Position numbers and translations under genes: made by a program. 64,000 nucleotides of DNA, from positions 507,297 through 571,296 of the forward strand of contig NZ_CP059208.1 in the NCBI RefSeq assembly GCF_014252055.1. Direction: 5' to 3'. The notes below the pieces were generated by a model, which was given only the letters and a program-made list of their open reading frames with translations, was not told the DNA's origin and searched no databases. This document shows, one piece after another, positions 7,812 through 17,697 of this stretch. Origin of the DNA: Blattabacterium cuenoti (lineage in GTDB: Bacteria > Bacteroidota > Bacteroidia > Flavobacteriales > Blattabacteriaceae). Numbering within the stretch: the stretch's first letter is position 1; each line of letters starts with the position of its first letter.

Positions 7812-10557
7812 GTATTGGAAAAAATATTGGAAAAAAAATAATGTATTTAAAACTAAAGAAACAAAAAAAACAAAATATTATATTTTAAATATGTTTCCGT
7901 ATCCATCAGGAGCAGGACTACATGTAGGACATTGTTTAGGGTATATAATATCAGATATTTATGCAAGATATAAAAGATCTAAAGGATTTAATATCCTAAA
8001 TCCTATAGGATTCGATTCTTTTGGATTACCAGCAGAACAATATGCTATACAAACAGGTAAACATCCTTTTGAAACTACCTGTAAAAATATGATCAAATAT
8101 AAAGATCAAATCAATAATCTTGGGATTTCTTTTGATTGGAGTAGAAAAATATATACTAGTGATCCAAACTATTATCGATGGACTCAATGGATGTTTATTC
8201 AAATTTATAACTCTTGGTATGATAAAAATGAAGAAAAATCAAAACCTATAGATACATTAATTAATGAATTCCAAAAAAATGGAAATCGTTATATAAATGC
8301 AAGTACTTCATTTGAAAAAAAATTTAATTCTAAAATTTGGAACAAATTTAGTACTTCAAAAAAAGAATCTGTTTTATTAGAATATAGATTAGCTTACTTA
8401 AGTAAAACTATAGTTAATTGGTGTCCATCTTTAGGAACTGTTTTAGCTAACGATGAAATAAAAAATGGAAGAAGTCAAAGAGGAGGGTTCCCAGTATATA
8501 AAAAAAAGATGATGCAATGGCATTTAAGAATTTCTGCTTATGCAGAAAGACTTTTAAAAGGTTTAAACCATGTAAATTTTCCAAATTCTTTGAAAAATTT
8601 ACAATTTAATTGGATAGAGAAATTAACAGGAGCTTATATCTCTTTAAAAATAGTATTTACTACTAGTAATAGGATAAGAAATATAAAATCATTTATCCAT
8701 TCACCAGAATCAATTTTTGGGATGACTTTTGTCATTTTATCTCCAGAACATCCGTTTTCAATGAAAATAGCCACTCATTCCCACAAAACAAAAGTTTTAG
8801 AATTTCTTAAAAAATTTAATAAAAACAAAGATATTATTTCTGGAGTATTTACAGGTAACTATGTTTTTCATCCTTTTATTTCTAAAAAAAAAATTCCCAT
8901 TTTTATCAGTGATTTTTTCCCTTTAGATAATCAAATGAAATCAGTTATAGGAATACCTTGTCAAGATAAGAAAAGTAAAGAATTTGCAGAAAAATTTGAA
9001 TTAAATTTTATTACAATTTTTTCCTTTAAAAATAAAATATTTATTAATTCTGAATTTTTAAATGGATTAAATGAAAAAGATGCAAATAAAAAAATTATTG
9101 AAAAATTAATTCAAAATAAACTAGGAGATAAAATAATAACGTATAAAATACGTGATGCAATTTTTTCTAGACAAAGATATTGGGGAGAACCAATCCCTAT
9201 TTATTTCAAGAAAAAAATTCCTTATGTAATACCAATTGAAAAATTACCTATAGTTCTTCCTAAAATAAGAAATTTTCATCCTAAGAATGGAAAATCTCCC
9301 TTATTTAGAGCAAATAAATGGGCTTGGGATGAAAAAAATATGAAAATAGTGTCAAATAATTTTATCAATTATAAAAACATATTTCCAATTGAGATCAATA
9401 CTATGCCTAGTTGGGCAGGTTCTAGCTGGTATTATCTTAGATATATGGATCCTCATAATAAAGAATATTTTCTATCTAAAAAAAAAGAAAATTATTGGGA
9501 AAATGTTGATTTATATATTGGAGGTTCTGAACATGCAACTGGACATTTAATTTATTCAAGATTTTGGCATAAGTTCTTAAAAGATAGAGGATGGGTTAAA
9601 ACAGAAGAACCTTTCAAAAGGGTATTAAATCAAGGAATGATACTAAATTACTCAACTAAAGTATTAAAAATTGTGAACAAAAACATTTTCATATCTTATG
9701 GATTAAGGCATAAAAAAATATTTCAATCTTTTTCATATCAAGAAATGTATATTGACACTTTCTTAATAAAAAAAAATAGTGAATTAGACATTAATAAATT
9801 TAAGGAATTTTATCCTTTATTTAGAAAAGCAATTTTCCACTTAGAAAATGGAATTTTTATTTGTAACAGAAAGTTAGAAAAAATGTCAAAATCTAAATAT
9901 AATGTGGTTAATCCAGACGAAATATGCAAAAAGTATGGATCAGATACATTTAGACTTTATGAAATTTTTCTAGGACCTATTACACAATCTAAATATTGGG
10001 ATGATAAAAAAATCAATGGAATAAAAAATTTTTTGAACAAATTTTGGAATTTATTTCATAAAAACGGAGTTTTTTATATTAACGAAACTATACCTTCATT
10101 AAAAGAATATAATATTTTACATCATACTATAGATACTATTCATAATAAAATGAAAAATTTTTCTTTAAACACAATTATTAGCACGTTTATGATTACTGTT
10201 AATGAATTAACAGCAATAAAATGTAATAAAAAAAAAATATTAGAACCTATAGTGAAATTAATAGCTCCATTTGCCCCTCATATAGCAGAAGAAATATGGA
10301 AAAAATTAGGGAAAAAAAAATCTATTATATTTTCTAAAATTCCAATTGTTAATCCAGAATATCTTATAAAAAGAAGAACATATCCAATCATGTTTAATAA
10401 CAAACTAAAATTCACAGAATCATTTGATCAAAACGTTTCTATCGAAGAAATAAAAAATTTCATTTTAAACCATCCTAAAATAAAATCTTTATTGAAAAAA
10501 AAAACATTAAAAAAACTTATCATAATACCGAACAAAATAATCAATATTTTATTTTAA
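7783..10557 (+). CDS. leuS: Leucyl-tRNA synthetase
   Basis: Class I synthetase that charges tRNA-Leu. The 924-aa protein has the HIGH motif as HVGH at residues 47-50 (within YPSGAGLHVGHCLGY), the CP1 editing domain after residue 230, GGSEHATGHLIYSRFW, and KMSKS at residues 700-704, with the anticodon-binding domain beyond (FAPHIAEEIW). Length and order are typical of the bacterial enzyme. The ATG at 7783 is chosen because the earlier ATG at 7751 is out of frame and closes after 18 codons. No Shine-Dalgarno sequence is visible. The gene is divergent from mgtE. Confidence 0.97.
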   Translation: MEYNFQEIEKYWKKYWKKNNVFKTKETKKTKYYILNMFPYPSGAGLHVGHCLGYIISDIYARYKRSKGFNILNPIGFDSFGLPAEQYAIQTGKHPFETTCKNMIKYKDQINNLGISFDWSRKIYTSDPNYYRWTQWMFIQIYNSWYDKNEEKSKPIDTLINEFQKNGNRYINASTSFEKKFNSKIWNKFSTSKKESVLLEYRLAYLSKTIVNWCPSLGTVLANDEIKNGRSQRGGFPVYKKKMMQWHLRISAYAERLLKGLNHVNFPNSLKNLQFNWIEKLTGAYISLKIVFTTSNRIRNIKSFIHSPESIFGMTFVILSPEHPFSMKIATHSHKTKVLEFLKKFNKNKDIISGVFTGNYVFHPFISKKKIPIFISDFFPLDNQMKSVIGIPCQDKKSKEFAEKFELNFITIFSFKNKIFINSEFLNGLNEKDANKKIIEKLIQNKLGDKIITYKIRDAIFSRQRYWGEPIPIYFKKKIPYVIPIEKLPIVLPKIRNFHPKNGKSPLFRANKWAWDEKNMKIVSNNFINYKNIFPIEINTMPSWAGSSWYYLRYMDPHNKEYFLSKKKENYWENVDLYIGGSEHATGHLIYSRFWHKFLKDRGWVKTEEPFKRVLNQGMILNYSTKVLKIVNKNIFISYGLRHKKIFQSFSYQEMYIDTFLIKKNSELDINKFKEFYPLFRKAIFHLENGIFICNRKLEKMSKSKYNVVNPDEICKKYGSDTFRLYEIFLGPITQSKYWDDKKINGIKNFLNKFWNLFHKNGVFYINETIPSLKEYNILHHTIDTIHNKMKNFSLNTIISTFMITVNELTAIKCNKKKILEPIVKLIAPFAPHIAEEIWKKLGKKKSIIFSKIPIVNPEYLIKRRTYPIMFNNKLKFTESFDQNVSIEEIKNFILNHPKIKSLLKKKTLKKLIIIPNKIINILF

Positions 10558-10561
10558 ATAA

Positions 10562-10591
10562 TGTAAAAAAAAGTATTTCTCCTTTTTTACA
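10562..10591 (+). terminator. Possible A/T-rich hairpin after leuS
   Basis: TGTAAAAAA at 10562-10570 can pair with TTTTTTACA at 10583-10591 around a 12-base loop, starting 5 bases after the leuS stop. The stem has little GC and no separate U-tract, so this is a weak terminator candidate. Confidence 0.3.
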
Positions 10592-10603
10592 CATAAAATA
10601 TTG

Positions 10604-10611
10604 TAGATTTG
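10604..10611 (+). promoter_or_regulatory. TAnnTTTG box upstream of gdhA
   Basis: TAGATTTG matches the Bacteroidota -7 consensus TAnnTTTG, 75 bases ahead of gdhA in the 130-base leuS-gdhA gap. No TTTG lies at the expected -33 spacing, so support is partial. Confidence 0.38.
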
Positions 10612-10686
10612 TATTCAGAGAATATTTATTATAGCAACATAACATTATTGAGTAAATAAAAAAAATACTCTTTATATTTCTTTTAT

Positions 10687-12117
10687 ATGTTAAAAAAAAA
10701 CCGAATAAAATCTGAGAAAAATAGTTTTTTTAATTCTATAGAAAGAAATTTTGATAAGGCTGCAAAATTTCTTTCTATAGAAAAGGGGTTATTAGAACAG
10801 ATAAAAGCTTGTAACGCTGTATATAGAATGCATTTTCCGGTAAAATTAGGAAAAGAAATAAAAGTAATTGAAGCTTACAGAGTTCAACATTCACATCATA
10901 AACTTCCTTGTAAAGGTGGAATACGATACAGTATAAAAGTAAATCAAGATGAAGTAATGACATTAGCTGCTTTGATGACTTATAAATGTGCTATAGTAGA
11001 TGTACCTTTTGGAGGGGCAAAAGGAGGTATAAAAATAGATCCACAAACTATATCTACAGAAGCGATAGAAAAAATAACTCGTCGTTATACTTCAGAATTG
11101 ATTAAAAAAAACTTTATAGGTCCAGGAATAGATGTTCCTGCCCCAGATTATGGTACTGGAGAAAGAGAGATGAGTTGGATTTTTGATACTTTTTTATCTA
11201 TTAGACCCGAAGATGTTGATGCTTTAGCTTGTGTTACGGGAAAACCTGTTTCTCAAGGAGGAGTAAGAGGAAGAAAAGAAGCAACAGGATTAGGAGTATT
11301 TTATGGAATTAGAGAATTATGTAAAATGAAAGAGGATATGTTATCTGTAGGTCTGGATATAGGATTAATAGGAAAAAAAATTATAATACAAGGGCTAGGT
11401 AATGTAGGATATTATGCTGCTAGTTTTTTTCATAATGCAGGAGCTATAATTGTAGCTTTAGCGGAAAGAGAAGGAGCTATCTATAATAAAAAAGGATTGA
11501 ATGTGTCAAAGGTTATTTTACATTTAAAAAATACTGGATCTATATTAAATTTTCCTGAAGCAATAAATATTGAAAATACTGAAAAAGCTCTAGAATTAGA
11601 ATGTGATATTTTAATACCTGCAGCATTAGAAAATGTAATAAATAAAAAAAATGCAGAAAAAATTAAAGCAAAAATTATTGGAGAAGCTGCTAATGGGCCT
11701 ATAACTCCTGAAGCAGATGAAATTTTAGAAAAAAAAGGAGTTATTATAATTCCAGATATTTATCTAAATGCTGGTGGGGTAACAGTTTCTTATTTCGAAT
11801 GGTTAAAAAATTTAAGTCATGTTCGTCATGGACGAATGGAAAAACGATTTAGTGAAAATATGAATTATGAATTATTACAAATTATTGAAACTGTTTGCAA
11901 AAAAACAATTAATCCGGTAGATAAAAAAATTATTTTAAGAGGTCCAAGAGAAATCGATTTAGTTCGTAGTGGATTAGAAGATACAATGATTAGTGGATTT
12001 CATAAAATCCGTGATCTAAAAATATCATCAAAAATAAAAAATATGCGAACAGCTGCATTTGTACTTGCTATTAATAAAATAGTAGATTCTTATGAGAAAC
12101 TAGGAATTTTTCCATAA
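10687..12117 (+). CDS. gdhA: Glutamate dehydrogenase
   Basis: Glu/Leu/Phe/Val dehydrogenase family enzyme that interconverts 2-oxoglutarate plus ammonium and glutamate. The 476-aa protein has KGGIRYS (77-82) and the catalytic-lysine motif PFGGAKGG (107-114, Lys112), a Rossmann dinucleotide site (IIQGLGNVGYYAA, near 235) and AANGPITPEAD. The length is typical of the hexameric family. Coenzyme preference cannot be read safely. In a cockroach-type endosymbiont this enzyme would fix ammonia released from host urea into glutamate; that role is inferred, as no urease genes are in view. It stands alone with its own upstream gap. Confidence 0.95.
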   Translation: MLKKNRIKSEKNSFFNSIERNFDKAAKFLSIEKGLLEQIKACNAVYRMHFPVKLGKEIKVIEAYRVQHSHHKLPCKGGIRYSIKVNQDEVMTLAALMTYKCAIVDVPFGGAKGGIKIDPQTISTEAIEKITRRYTSELIKKNFIGPGIDVPAPDYGTGEREMSWIFDTFLSIRPEDVDALACVTGKPVSQGGVRGRKEATGLGVFYGIRELCKMKEDMLSVGLDIGLIGKKIIIQGLGNVGYYAASFFHNAGAIIVALAEREGAIYNKKGLNVSKVILHLKNTGSILNFPEAINIENTEKALELECDILIPAALENVINKKNAEKIKAKIIGEAANGPITPEADEILEKKGVIIIPDIYLNAGGVTVSYFEWLKNLSHVRHGRMEKRFSENMNYELLQIIETVCKKTINPVDKKIILRGPREIDLVRSGLEDTMISGFHKIRDLKISSKIKNMRTAAFVLAINKIVDSYEKLGIFP

Positions 12118-12154
12118 TATCATATACTTTATCTGAAAAAATTTAGAAAAAATT

Positions 12155-12162
12155 TATTTTTG
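12155..12162 (+). promoter_or_regulatory. TAnnTTTG box upstream of pyrH
   Basis: TATTTTTG matches the Bacteroidota -7 consensus and ends 16 bases before the pyrH ATG. It may drive pyrH-frr-asnS-rpoN. No clear -33 TTTG accompanies it, and such boxes arise easily in A/T-rich DNA. Confidence 0.38.
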
Positions 12163-12178
12163 AATAAATATCTTTTTC

Positions 12179-12901
12179 ATGAAGTATAAAAGATCATTAT
12201 TGAAATTAAGTGGAGAAGCTCTTATGGGAAAAAATGGATTTGGACTTCATTCTACTCGTCTTCAACAATATGCTGAAGAAGTGAAAAAAGTAGTAGATAT
12301 GGGGGGCCAAGTTGCTATAGTTATTGGAGGAGGAAATATATTTAGAGGATTTTCTAAAATAGGAGAAGATAAAAAAATAAATCGAATAGAAGGTGACTAT
12401 ATGGGAATGTTAGCTACCGTTATCAACGGTATAGCTTTTCAAGCTTATTTAGAAAATATAGGAATATGCACATATCTTCAAACTGCTATTAGAATGGATC
12501 AAATAGCAGAACCATTTAGAAAAGATAGAGCAATACATCATCTTGAAAAAGGAAGAGTAGTGATATTTGTTGCTGGATTAGGGAATCCATACTTTACTAC
12601 AGATACAGCTGCTGTTTTACGTGCTATAGAAATAAAAGCGGATGTTTTATTAAAAGGAACAAGAGTTGATGGAATCTATACCAATGATCCTGAAAAAGAT
12701 AAATATGCTAAAAAATTTAAAAATATATCTTTTGATATGGTATATAAAATGGGAATAAAAGTCATGGATCAAACTGCTTTTATTTTAGGAAATGAAAATA
12801 ATCTTCCTATTATTATTTTTGATATAAATAAGAAAGGAAATTTTAAAAAAGTAATTTCCGGAGAAGAAATAGGAACGTTAGTCTTTAAAAAACAAAGATA
12901 A
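12179..12901 (+). CDS. pyrH: UMP kinase
   Basis: Bacterial UMP kinase (amino-acid kinase fold) that phosphorylates UMP to UDP. The 240-aa protein begins KYKRSLLKLSGEALMG, has the glycine loop VIGGGNIFRG (about 57-66) and the ATP-site region FVAGLGNPYFTTDTAAVLRA, followed by KGTRVDGIYTNDP. It is full length. It begins a tight same-strand cluster, with frr 5 bases downstream, the common pyrH-frr pairing. In free-living relatives it is regulated allosterically by GTP and UTP. Confidence 0.97.
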   Translation: MKYKRSLLKLSGEALMGKNGFGLHSTRLQQYAEEVKKVVDMGGQVAIVIGGGNIFRGFSKIGEDKKINRIEGDYMGMLATVINGIAFQAYLENIGICTYLQTAIRMDQIAEPFRKDRAIHHLEKGRVVIFVAGLGNPYFTTDTAAVLRAIEIKADVLLKGTRVDGIYTNDPEKDKYAKKFKNISFDMVYKMGIKVMDQTAFILGNENNLPIIIFDINKKGNFKKVISGEEIGTLVFKKQR

Positions 12902-12906
12902 AAATA

Positions 12907-13461
12907 ATGGATGAATTAAATAATATTTTTTTTTCTTGCAGGAAAGATATGAAAAAAATTATAGAAAAATTAAAAGAAGATGTTCATTATCTAAGATTAG
13001 GAAGTAAATTCACAGCATCTTTTTTAAGCAAAATGAATATAAAATGTTATGGTACATTTTTACCTATGATGGAAATAGCTAATATTACGATAATAGATAA
13101 TATGAATATAAGTATTCAACCATGGGATCGTTCTATTATTTCCAACATAGACAAAGCTATTATAGATGCAAATTTAGGATTTATGCCTACTAATAAAGGA
13201 GATAGTATCCATATAAATCTTCCTATTATTACAGAAGAAGAAAGAAAAAACTTAATAAAAAAAGTAAAAATGCAAATAGAACATGCAAAAGTACTTATAA
13301 GGAATATAAGAAAAAAAAGTAATCAAAATATAAAAAAATTAAAAATATCTGAAGATTTATTAAAATCTGGAGAAATTCGCATACAAAAAATAACCATTGA
13401 ATATATAAAAGAAGTAGATAATTTCCTCAAAAATAAGGAAATAGAAATATTGAAAATATAA
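12907..13461 (+). CDS. frr: Ribosome recycling factor
   Basis: Splits the post-termination ribosome together with EF-G and IF3. The 184-aa protein shows the family's helical-domain pattern, with YLRLGSKFTASFLSKMNIKCYG, the signature INLPIITEEERKNLIKK, and the C-terminal helix carrying IRNIRKKSNQNIKKLK. The length matches the family. It sits 5 bases after pyrH and 1 base before asnS, so it is almost certainly co-transcribed with both. Confidence 0.96.
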   Translation: MDELNNIFFSCRKDMKKIIEKLKEDVHYLRLGSKFTASFLSKMNIKCYGTFLPMMEIANITIIDNMNISIQPWDRSIISNIDKAIIDANLGFMPTNKGDSIHINLPIITEEERKNLIKKVKMQIEHAKVLIRNIRKKSNQNIKKLKISEDLLKSGEIRIQKITIEYIKEVDNFLKNKEIEILKI

Positions 13462-13462
13462 A

Positions 13463-14860
13463 ATGATAAAAAAATATTCTATTAAAGAGTTATTAAATAA
13501 ATGGGATTTTTTTTTGAATAAAAAAGTTTTAGTTGAAGGATGGATTCGTTCTTTTCGTTATTCTATTTTTATTATTTTAAATGATGGATCGACAATTAAT
13601 AATTTACAAATTGTTTTATCAAAAAATTTTGATAAAACAATTTTAGAAAAAATAACTATTGGAACTTCAATTAAAGCAATAGGTATCATTACAAAAAGCA
13701 TTGGAAAAAAACAATTAATAGAGCTAAAATCTTCAGATATTACTATATATGGGGTTACAAATTCAAAAGATATTCAAAAATCCATTTTACAGCCTAAAAA
13801 ACATAGTTTAGAAAAACTAAGAGAACAAGCTCATTTACGTTTTCGTACAACTATTTTTAGCTGTGTCATGAGAGTTCGTAATCATCTATCTTTTTCTATA
13901 CATAAATATTTTCAAGATCATGGATTTTTCTATTTACATACTCCAATTATTACTACTTCAAATTGTGAAGGTAGTGGAAAAATGTTTCAAGTTACCACTT
14001 TAGTAAATAAAGTAGATGACACAAAAGATTTTTTTAAATGTAAAACTTATCTTAGTGTATCTGGACAATTAGAAGCAGAAACTGCATGTATGGGATTAGG
14101 AAAAGTTTACACTTTTGGTCCTGTATTTCGTGCAGAAAATTCAAATACTTCACGTCATTTATCTGAATTTTGGATGATAGAACCAGAAATAGCTTTTTAT
14201 AGATTGAAAGAAAATATGGATCTTGCCGAAGATTTTTTAAAATCTATTATAAAATATATTCTTAAAAATAGTATAGAAGATTTATTATTTTTGAATGAAC
14301 ATTCATGGAGTAATTGTAATAAAAAAATCTATCTTATAGATAAATTAAAAACTATATTGAAATATCCATTCAAAAGAATCAGTTATACAAAAGTTATAAC
14401 TATTCTTAGTAATGAAGAGAAAAAAAGAAATATAAAATTTTCTCATCCAATTATATGGGGAATGGATTTACAATCAGAACATGAGCAATATTTAGTAGAT
14501 AATTATTTTAAAACTCCAGTAATAGTATTTGATTACCCTTCTCATATTAAAGCTTTTTATATGAGAATAAATGAAGATAGAAAAACTGTAAAAGCAATGG
14601 ATATTTTATTTCCTGGAATAGGAGAGATTGTTGGAGGATCCGAAAGAGAAGAACGCTATGAAATACTATTAGAACGAATAAAAGAAGCAAAAATAGATGA
14701 AAAAAAATTATGGTGGTATCTAGAAACACGTATTTTTGGTACTGTTCCTCATAGTGGATTTGGTTTAGGTTTTGATCGTTTAGTTCAATTCATTACAGGA
14801 ATGCATAATATTCGTGATGTTATTCCTTTTCCAAGAACTCCAAATCATGCAGAATTTTAA
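13463..14860 (+). CDS. asnS: Asparaginyl-tRNA synthetase
   Basis: Class IIb synthetase that charges tRNA-Asn. The 465-aa protein has an N-terminal OB-fold anticodon-binding domain (VEGWIRSFR, about 23-31), motif 2 (FRAENSNTSRHLSEFWMIEPE, split between two strands) and motif 3 (GLGFDRLVQFITG ... IRDVIPFPRTP) at the C-terminus. Direct charging means the tRNA-dependent amidation route is not needed for Asn. It starts 1 base after frr and is followed by rpoN after 7 bases. Confidence 0.96.
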   Translation: MIKKYSIKELLNKWDFFLNKKVLVEGWIRSFRYSIFIILNDGSTINNLQIVLSKNFDKTILEKITIGTSIKAIGIITKSIGKKQLIELKSSDITIYGVTNSKDIQKSILQPKKHSLEKLREQAHLRFRTTIFSCVMRVRNHLSFSIHKYFQDHGFFYLHTPIITTSNCEGSGKMFQVTTLVNKVDDTKDFFKCKTYLSVSGQLEAETACMGLGKVYTFGPVFRAENSNTSRHLSEFWMIEPEIAFYRLKENMDLAEDFLKSIIKYILKNSIEDLLFLNEHSWSNCNKKIYLIDKLKTILKYPFKRISYTKVITILSNEEKKRNIKFSHPIIWGMDLQSEHEQYLVDNYFKTPVIVFDYPSHIKAFYMRINEDRKTVKAMDILFPGIGEIVGGSEREERYEILLERIKEAKIDEKKLWWYLETRIFGTVPHSGFGLGFDRLVQFITGMHNIRDVIPFPRTPNHAEF

Positions 14861-14867
14861 AATAAAT

Positions 14868-16340
14868 ATGTTAAAACAAAAATTATTGCAAAAAGCACAG
14901 CATAAACTTTCTCCACAACAAATTAAATTATTGAAATTAGTTCAATTATCTACCCTAGATTTTGAACAAAGGGTTAAACAAGAATTAGAAGAAAATCCAG
15001 CTTTGGAAGAAGAAGAACCTTTATCAGAATTAGAAGAATATTTAGAAGAAAAAAATGGAATTGATGATTCAGAAGGAGCAGAAGAAGATCAAAACAAGAT
15101 TGATATTTCTGAAATAGATGAATATTTAAATGATGATGAAATTTTAGATTTTAGTCGTTATAATATTGATAATAATACAAATTATTATAACGAAGATCTA
15201 TTATATATTTCGCCAATTATTTCTGGAATATCTTTCCAAGATTATTTAAAAAGTCAATTACACACATTTCGATTTTTAAATGAAAAAGATTTATTAATAG
15301 CAGATTTCATATTGGGAAATATAGATGATAATGGTTACATAAGAAGGAAAATTACATCTATATCAGATGATATACTTTTAATACTTGGCATTTCAGTAAA
15401 AGAAGAAGAAATAGAGAGAATTATCAAAAATTATGTTCAAAAGTTAGATCCAATAGGTGTTGGATCTAGAAACTTGCAAGAATGTTTACTTATTCAATTG
15501 AAAAAGGAAGAAAAAAGTAAAGAAATTTTTTTTGCAAAAAAAATTGTGATAGATTACTTTGATGATTTTGTTAAAAAACATTACCAAAAATTGCAAAAAA
15601 AATTACAGGTTACAAAAAAATATTTACGAAAAGTTATTTCTAAAATAGAAAAACTAAATCCAAAACCAGGAAGAGTTTATTCTGAAAATACTAAAAGTTT
15701 GGATCAAATTATTCCAGATTTTACAATTTCTATAATCGATGGAAAGTTAGAATTATCTTTAAATCAAATAAATACACCAGAACTTAAAGTGTCTTCTTCT
15801 TATTTAAAAATGTTAAATTTTCATAAAAAATTTGCAAAAAATGATAATACTATCATGTTTATAAAACAGAAAATAGATTCTGCAAAATGGTTTGTAGATG
15901 CTATAAAACAACGTCAAAATACATTAATGTTAACAATGACTGCTATTATGAATTATCAAAAAGAATATTTTTTAACTGGAGATCTATATAAGATAAAACC
16001 TATGATTTTAAAAAATATTTCTCAAAATATTGGATTAGGAATTTCTACAGTTTCACGTGTTGCAAATAGTAAATACGTAAATACTCCATATGGAACTTTT
16101 TTAGTTAAAAGTTTTTTTTCTGAAAAAATGATTAACAAAGATGGAGAAGAAATTTCTTCTATAGAAATAAAAAAACTTCTAGAAGAATCAATAAATAAAG
16201 AAAATAAAAAAAATCCATTAACTGACGAAAGATTATCTAAAATTTTAGAAAAAAAAGGTTATTTAGTAGCTAGAAGAACAGTAGCTAAATATAGAGATCA
16301 AATGCATATACCAATTGCAAGAATGCGTAAAATTTTATAA
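14868..16340 (+). CDS. rpoN: RNA polymerase sigma-54 factor
   Basis: Alternative sigma factor that recognises -24/-12 promoters and needs an AAA+ activator to open them. The N-terminus has the Gln/Leu-rich activator-interaction region (LSPQQIKLLKLVQLSTLDFE), then the acidic segment NPALEEEEPLSELEE, the core-binding domain, and the C-terminal RpoN box ARRTVAKYRD in the DNA-binding domain. The start is set at ATG 14868, 7 bases after asnS, because the frame upstream lies inside asnS; ATG 14847 is possible. The product is about 490 aa. Retention in a reduced genome is notable. No sigma-54 activator gene is in this window. It overlaps the convergent dehydrogenase by 6 bases. Confidence 0.93.
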   Translation: MLKQKLLQKAQHKLSPQQIKLLKLVQLSTLDFEQRVKQELEENPALEEEEPLSELEEYLEEKNGIDDSEGAEEDQNKIDISEIDEYLNDDEILDFSRYNIDNNTNYYNEDLLYISPIISGISFQDYLKSQLHTFRFLNEKDLLIADFILGNIDDNGYIRRKITSISDDILLILGISVKEEEIERIIKNYVQKLDPIGVGSRNLQECLLIQLKKEEKSKEIFFAKKIVIDYFDDFVKKHYQKLQKKLQVTKKYLRKVISKIEKLNPKPGRVYSENTKSLDQIIPDFTISIIDGKLELSLNQINTPELKVSSSYLKMLNFHKKFAKNDNTIMFIKQKIDSAKWFVDAIKQRQNTLMLTMTAIMNYQKEYFLTGDLYKIKPMILKNISQNIGLGISTVSRVANSKYVNTPYGTFLVKSFFSEKMINKDGEEISSIEIKKLLEESINKENKKNPLTDERLSKILEKKGYLVARRTVAKYRDQMHIPIARMRKIL

Positions 16341-17696
16341 TTCATTCATTACTATAACTTTACAATTGGACAACTCCATGATAGATAAATCTGATAATTC
16401 CCTTCCATATCCAGATTTTTTTATTCCTCCAAAAGGAAAACGTGGATCAGATTTTACTATTTCATTAATAAATATCATTCCAGTTTCTATTTTTTTAGAT
16501 AGTTTTTCTGCTTTTTCTAAATCTTTAGTCCAAATAGAAGAACCTAACCCATATATTGTATTATTAACAATAAAAGGAATTTCTTCCTCTTTAGAAAAAG
16601 AAATTATTAAACCTATCGGTCCAAATATTTCTTCTTTATTCACTAATAAATTATCATGTTTTATTTTCAATAAGGATGGAGAAAAAAAATTATCTTCTCT
16701 TTCAATTTCTAAACATACTTCCCCTCCATTTGATATAATATCAAAATATTGTTGATTTAATTTTTCAGATAAATCACTTCTAGAAAGATAACCTATTTTC
16801 GTAGAATCATCATATAAATTACCTTTGCAGTATTTTTTCATTTCTTTTATTACTATGTGTATAAAATCATCTATAATTGATTCGTCTACAATAAATCTTT
16901 TTGCTGAAATACATGCCTGACCAGTATTATTTAATCTAGATTTTGTAGCTAATTTTGCTATTTTTTCTATTTTTTCATCTACATCTCTCATTACAATAAA
17001 TGAATCATTTCCTCCTAATTCCAAAATTGATTTTTTTATATATTTTCCTGATAAACTTCCTATTATTTTTCCAGTATAATAACTACCTGTAAAAGTAATT
17101 CCTTGTATAATATCATTTTTAATAATATGTTCTATTTTATTGTTATCGACCAATAAAATTTGAAAAACACCTTTTGGAAATCCAGATTCTAAAAATATTT
17201 TTTCTAAAAAAATAGAACATTCAGTTGTATTTATAGCAGGTTTAATAAGAATAACATTTCCTAATAATAAATTAGGAATAGCAGACCTTATAGGTTGCCA
17301 TATAGGATAATTCCAAGGTGTAATTCCTAATATAGCCCCTATGGGTTCATAAATAACATATGATTTTTTATATGAAGTAGATATATTTTTTAAAAATATA
17401 GATATATCTATATTATAATAATATTTACATAAACTTATGCTCTTCTTTATTTCTAAACGAGATTGAGTTATAGGTTTCCCCATTTCTTGAGTGATATAAT
17501 AAGATAAAATATCTATTGTTTTATAAAGAGTATGAGATAATTGGATCAAGCATTTAATTCTATATTCAAAAGAATAATTTTTCCATTTATTATATGCATT
17601 ATCAGCTATAGATAACTTTTTATTGATTTCTTTTTCAGATAAAAAAGAATAGGTTTTTAAAATCCTATTATTAACAGGGTTAAAGGTTTGATACAT
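16335..17696 (-). CDS. NAD(P)-dependent aldehyde dehydrogenase, succinate-semialdehyde type
   Basis: Aldehyde dehydrogenase family enzyme that oxidises an aldehyde to an acid. It shows GITPWNYPIWQPIRSAIPNL, the general-base Glu in LELGGNDSFIV, the catalytic Cys in NTGQACISAKRFIV, and the C-terminal motif EIFGPIGLIISF. Overall similarity points to the GabD/SSADH branch, but the substrate is inferred. The start at ATG 17696 gives MYQTFNP, the usual family N-terminus, and lies 1 base after the sufE stop; an ATG at 17723 would add nine residues and overlap sufE. It is the last gene of the minus-strand run and overlaps rpoN by 6 bases at the 3' end. Confidence 0.88.
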   Translation of the reverse strand: MYQTFNPVNNRILKTYSFLSEKEINKKLSIADNAYNKWKNYSFEYRIKCLIQLSHTLYKTIDILSYYITQEMGKPITQSRLEIKKSISLCKYYYNIDISIFLKNISTSYKKSYVIYEPIGAILGITPWNYPIWQPIRSAIPNLLLGNVILIKPAINTTECSIFLEKIFLESGFPKGVFQILLVDNNKIEHIIKNDIIQGITFTGSYYTGKIIGSLSGKYIKKSILELGGNDSFIVMRDVDEKIEKIAKLATKSRLNNTGQACISAKRFIVDESIIDDFIHIVIKEMKKYCKGNLYDDSTKIGYLSRSDLSEKLNQQYFDIISNGGEVCLEIEREDNFFSPSLLKIKHDNLLVNKEEIFGPIGLIISFSKEEEIPFIVNNTIYGLGSSIWTKDLEKAEKLSKKIETGMIFINEIVKSDPRFPFGGIKKSGYGRELSDLSIMELSNCKVIVMNEL

Positions 17697-17697
17697 T

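Noticed and set aside
16315-16755. Plus-strand frame overlapping the aldehyde dehydrogenase gene
   Set aside because: Antisense shadow of a well-supported dehydrogenase gene; composition mirrors the codons of that gene.
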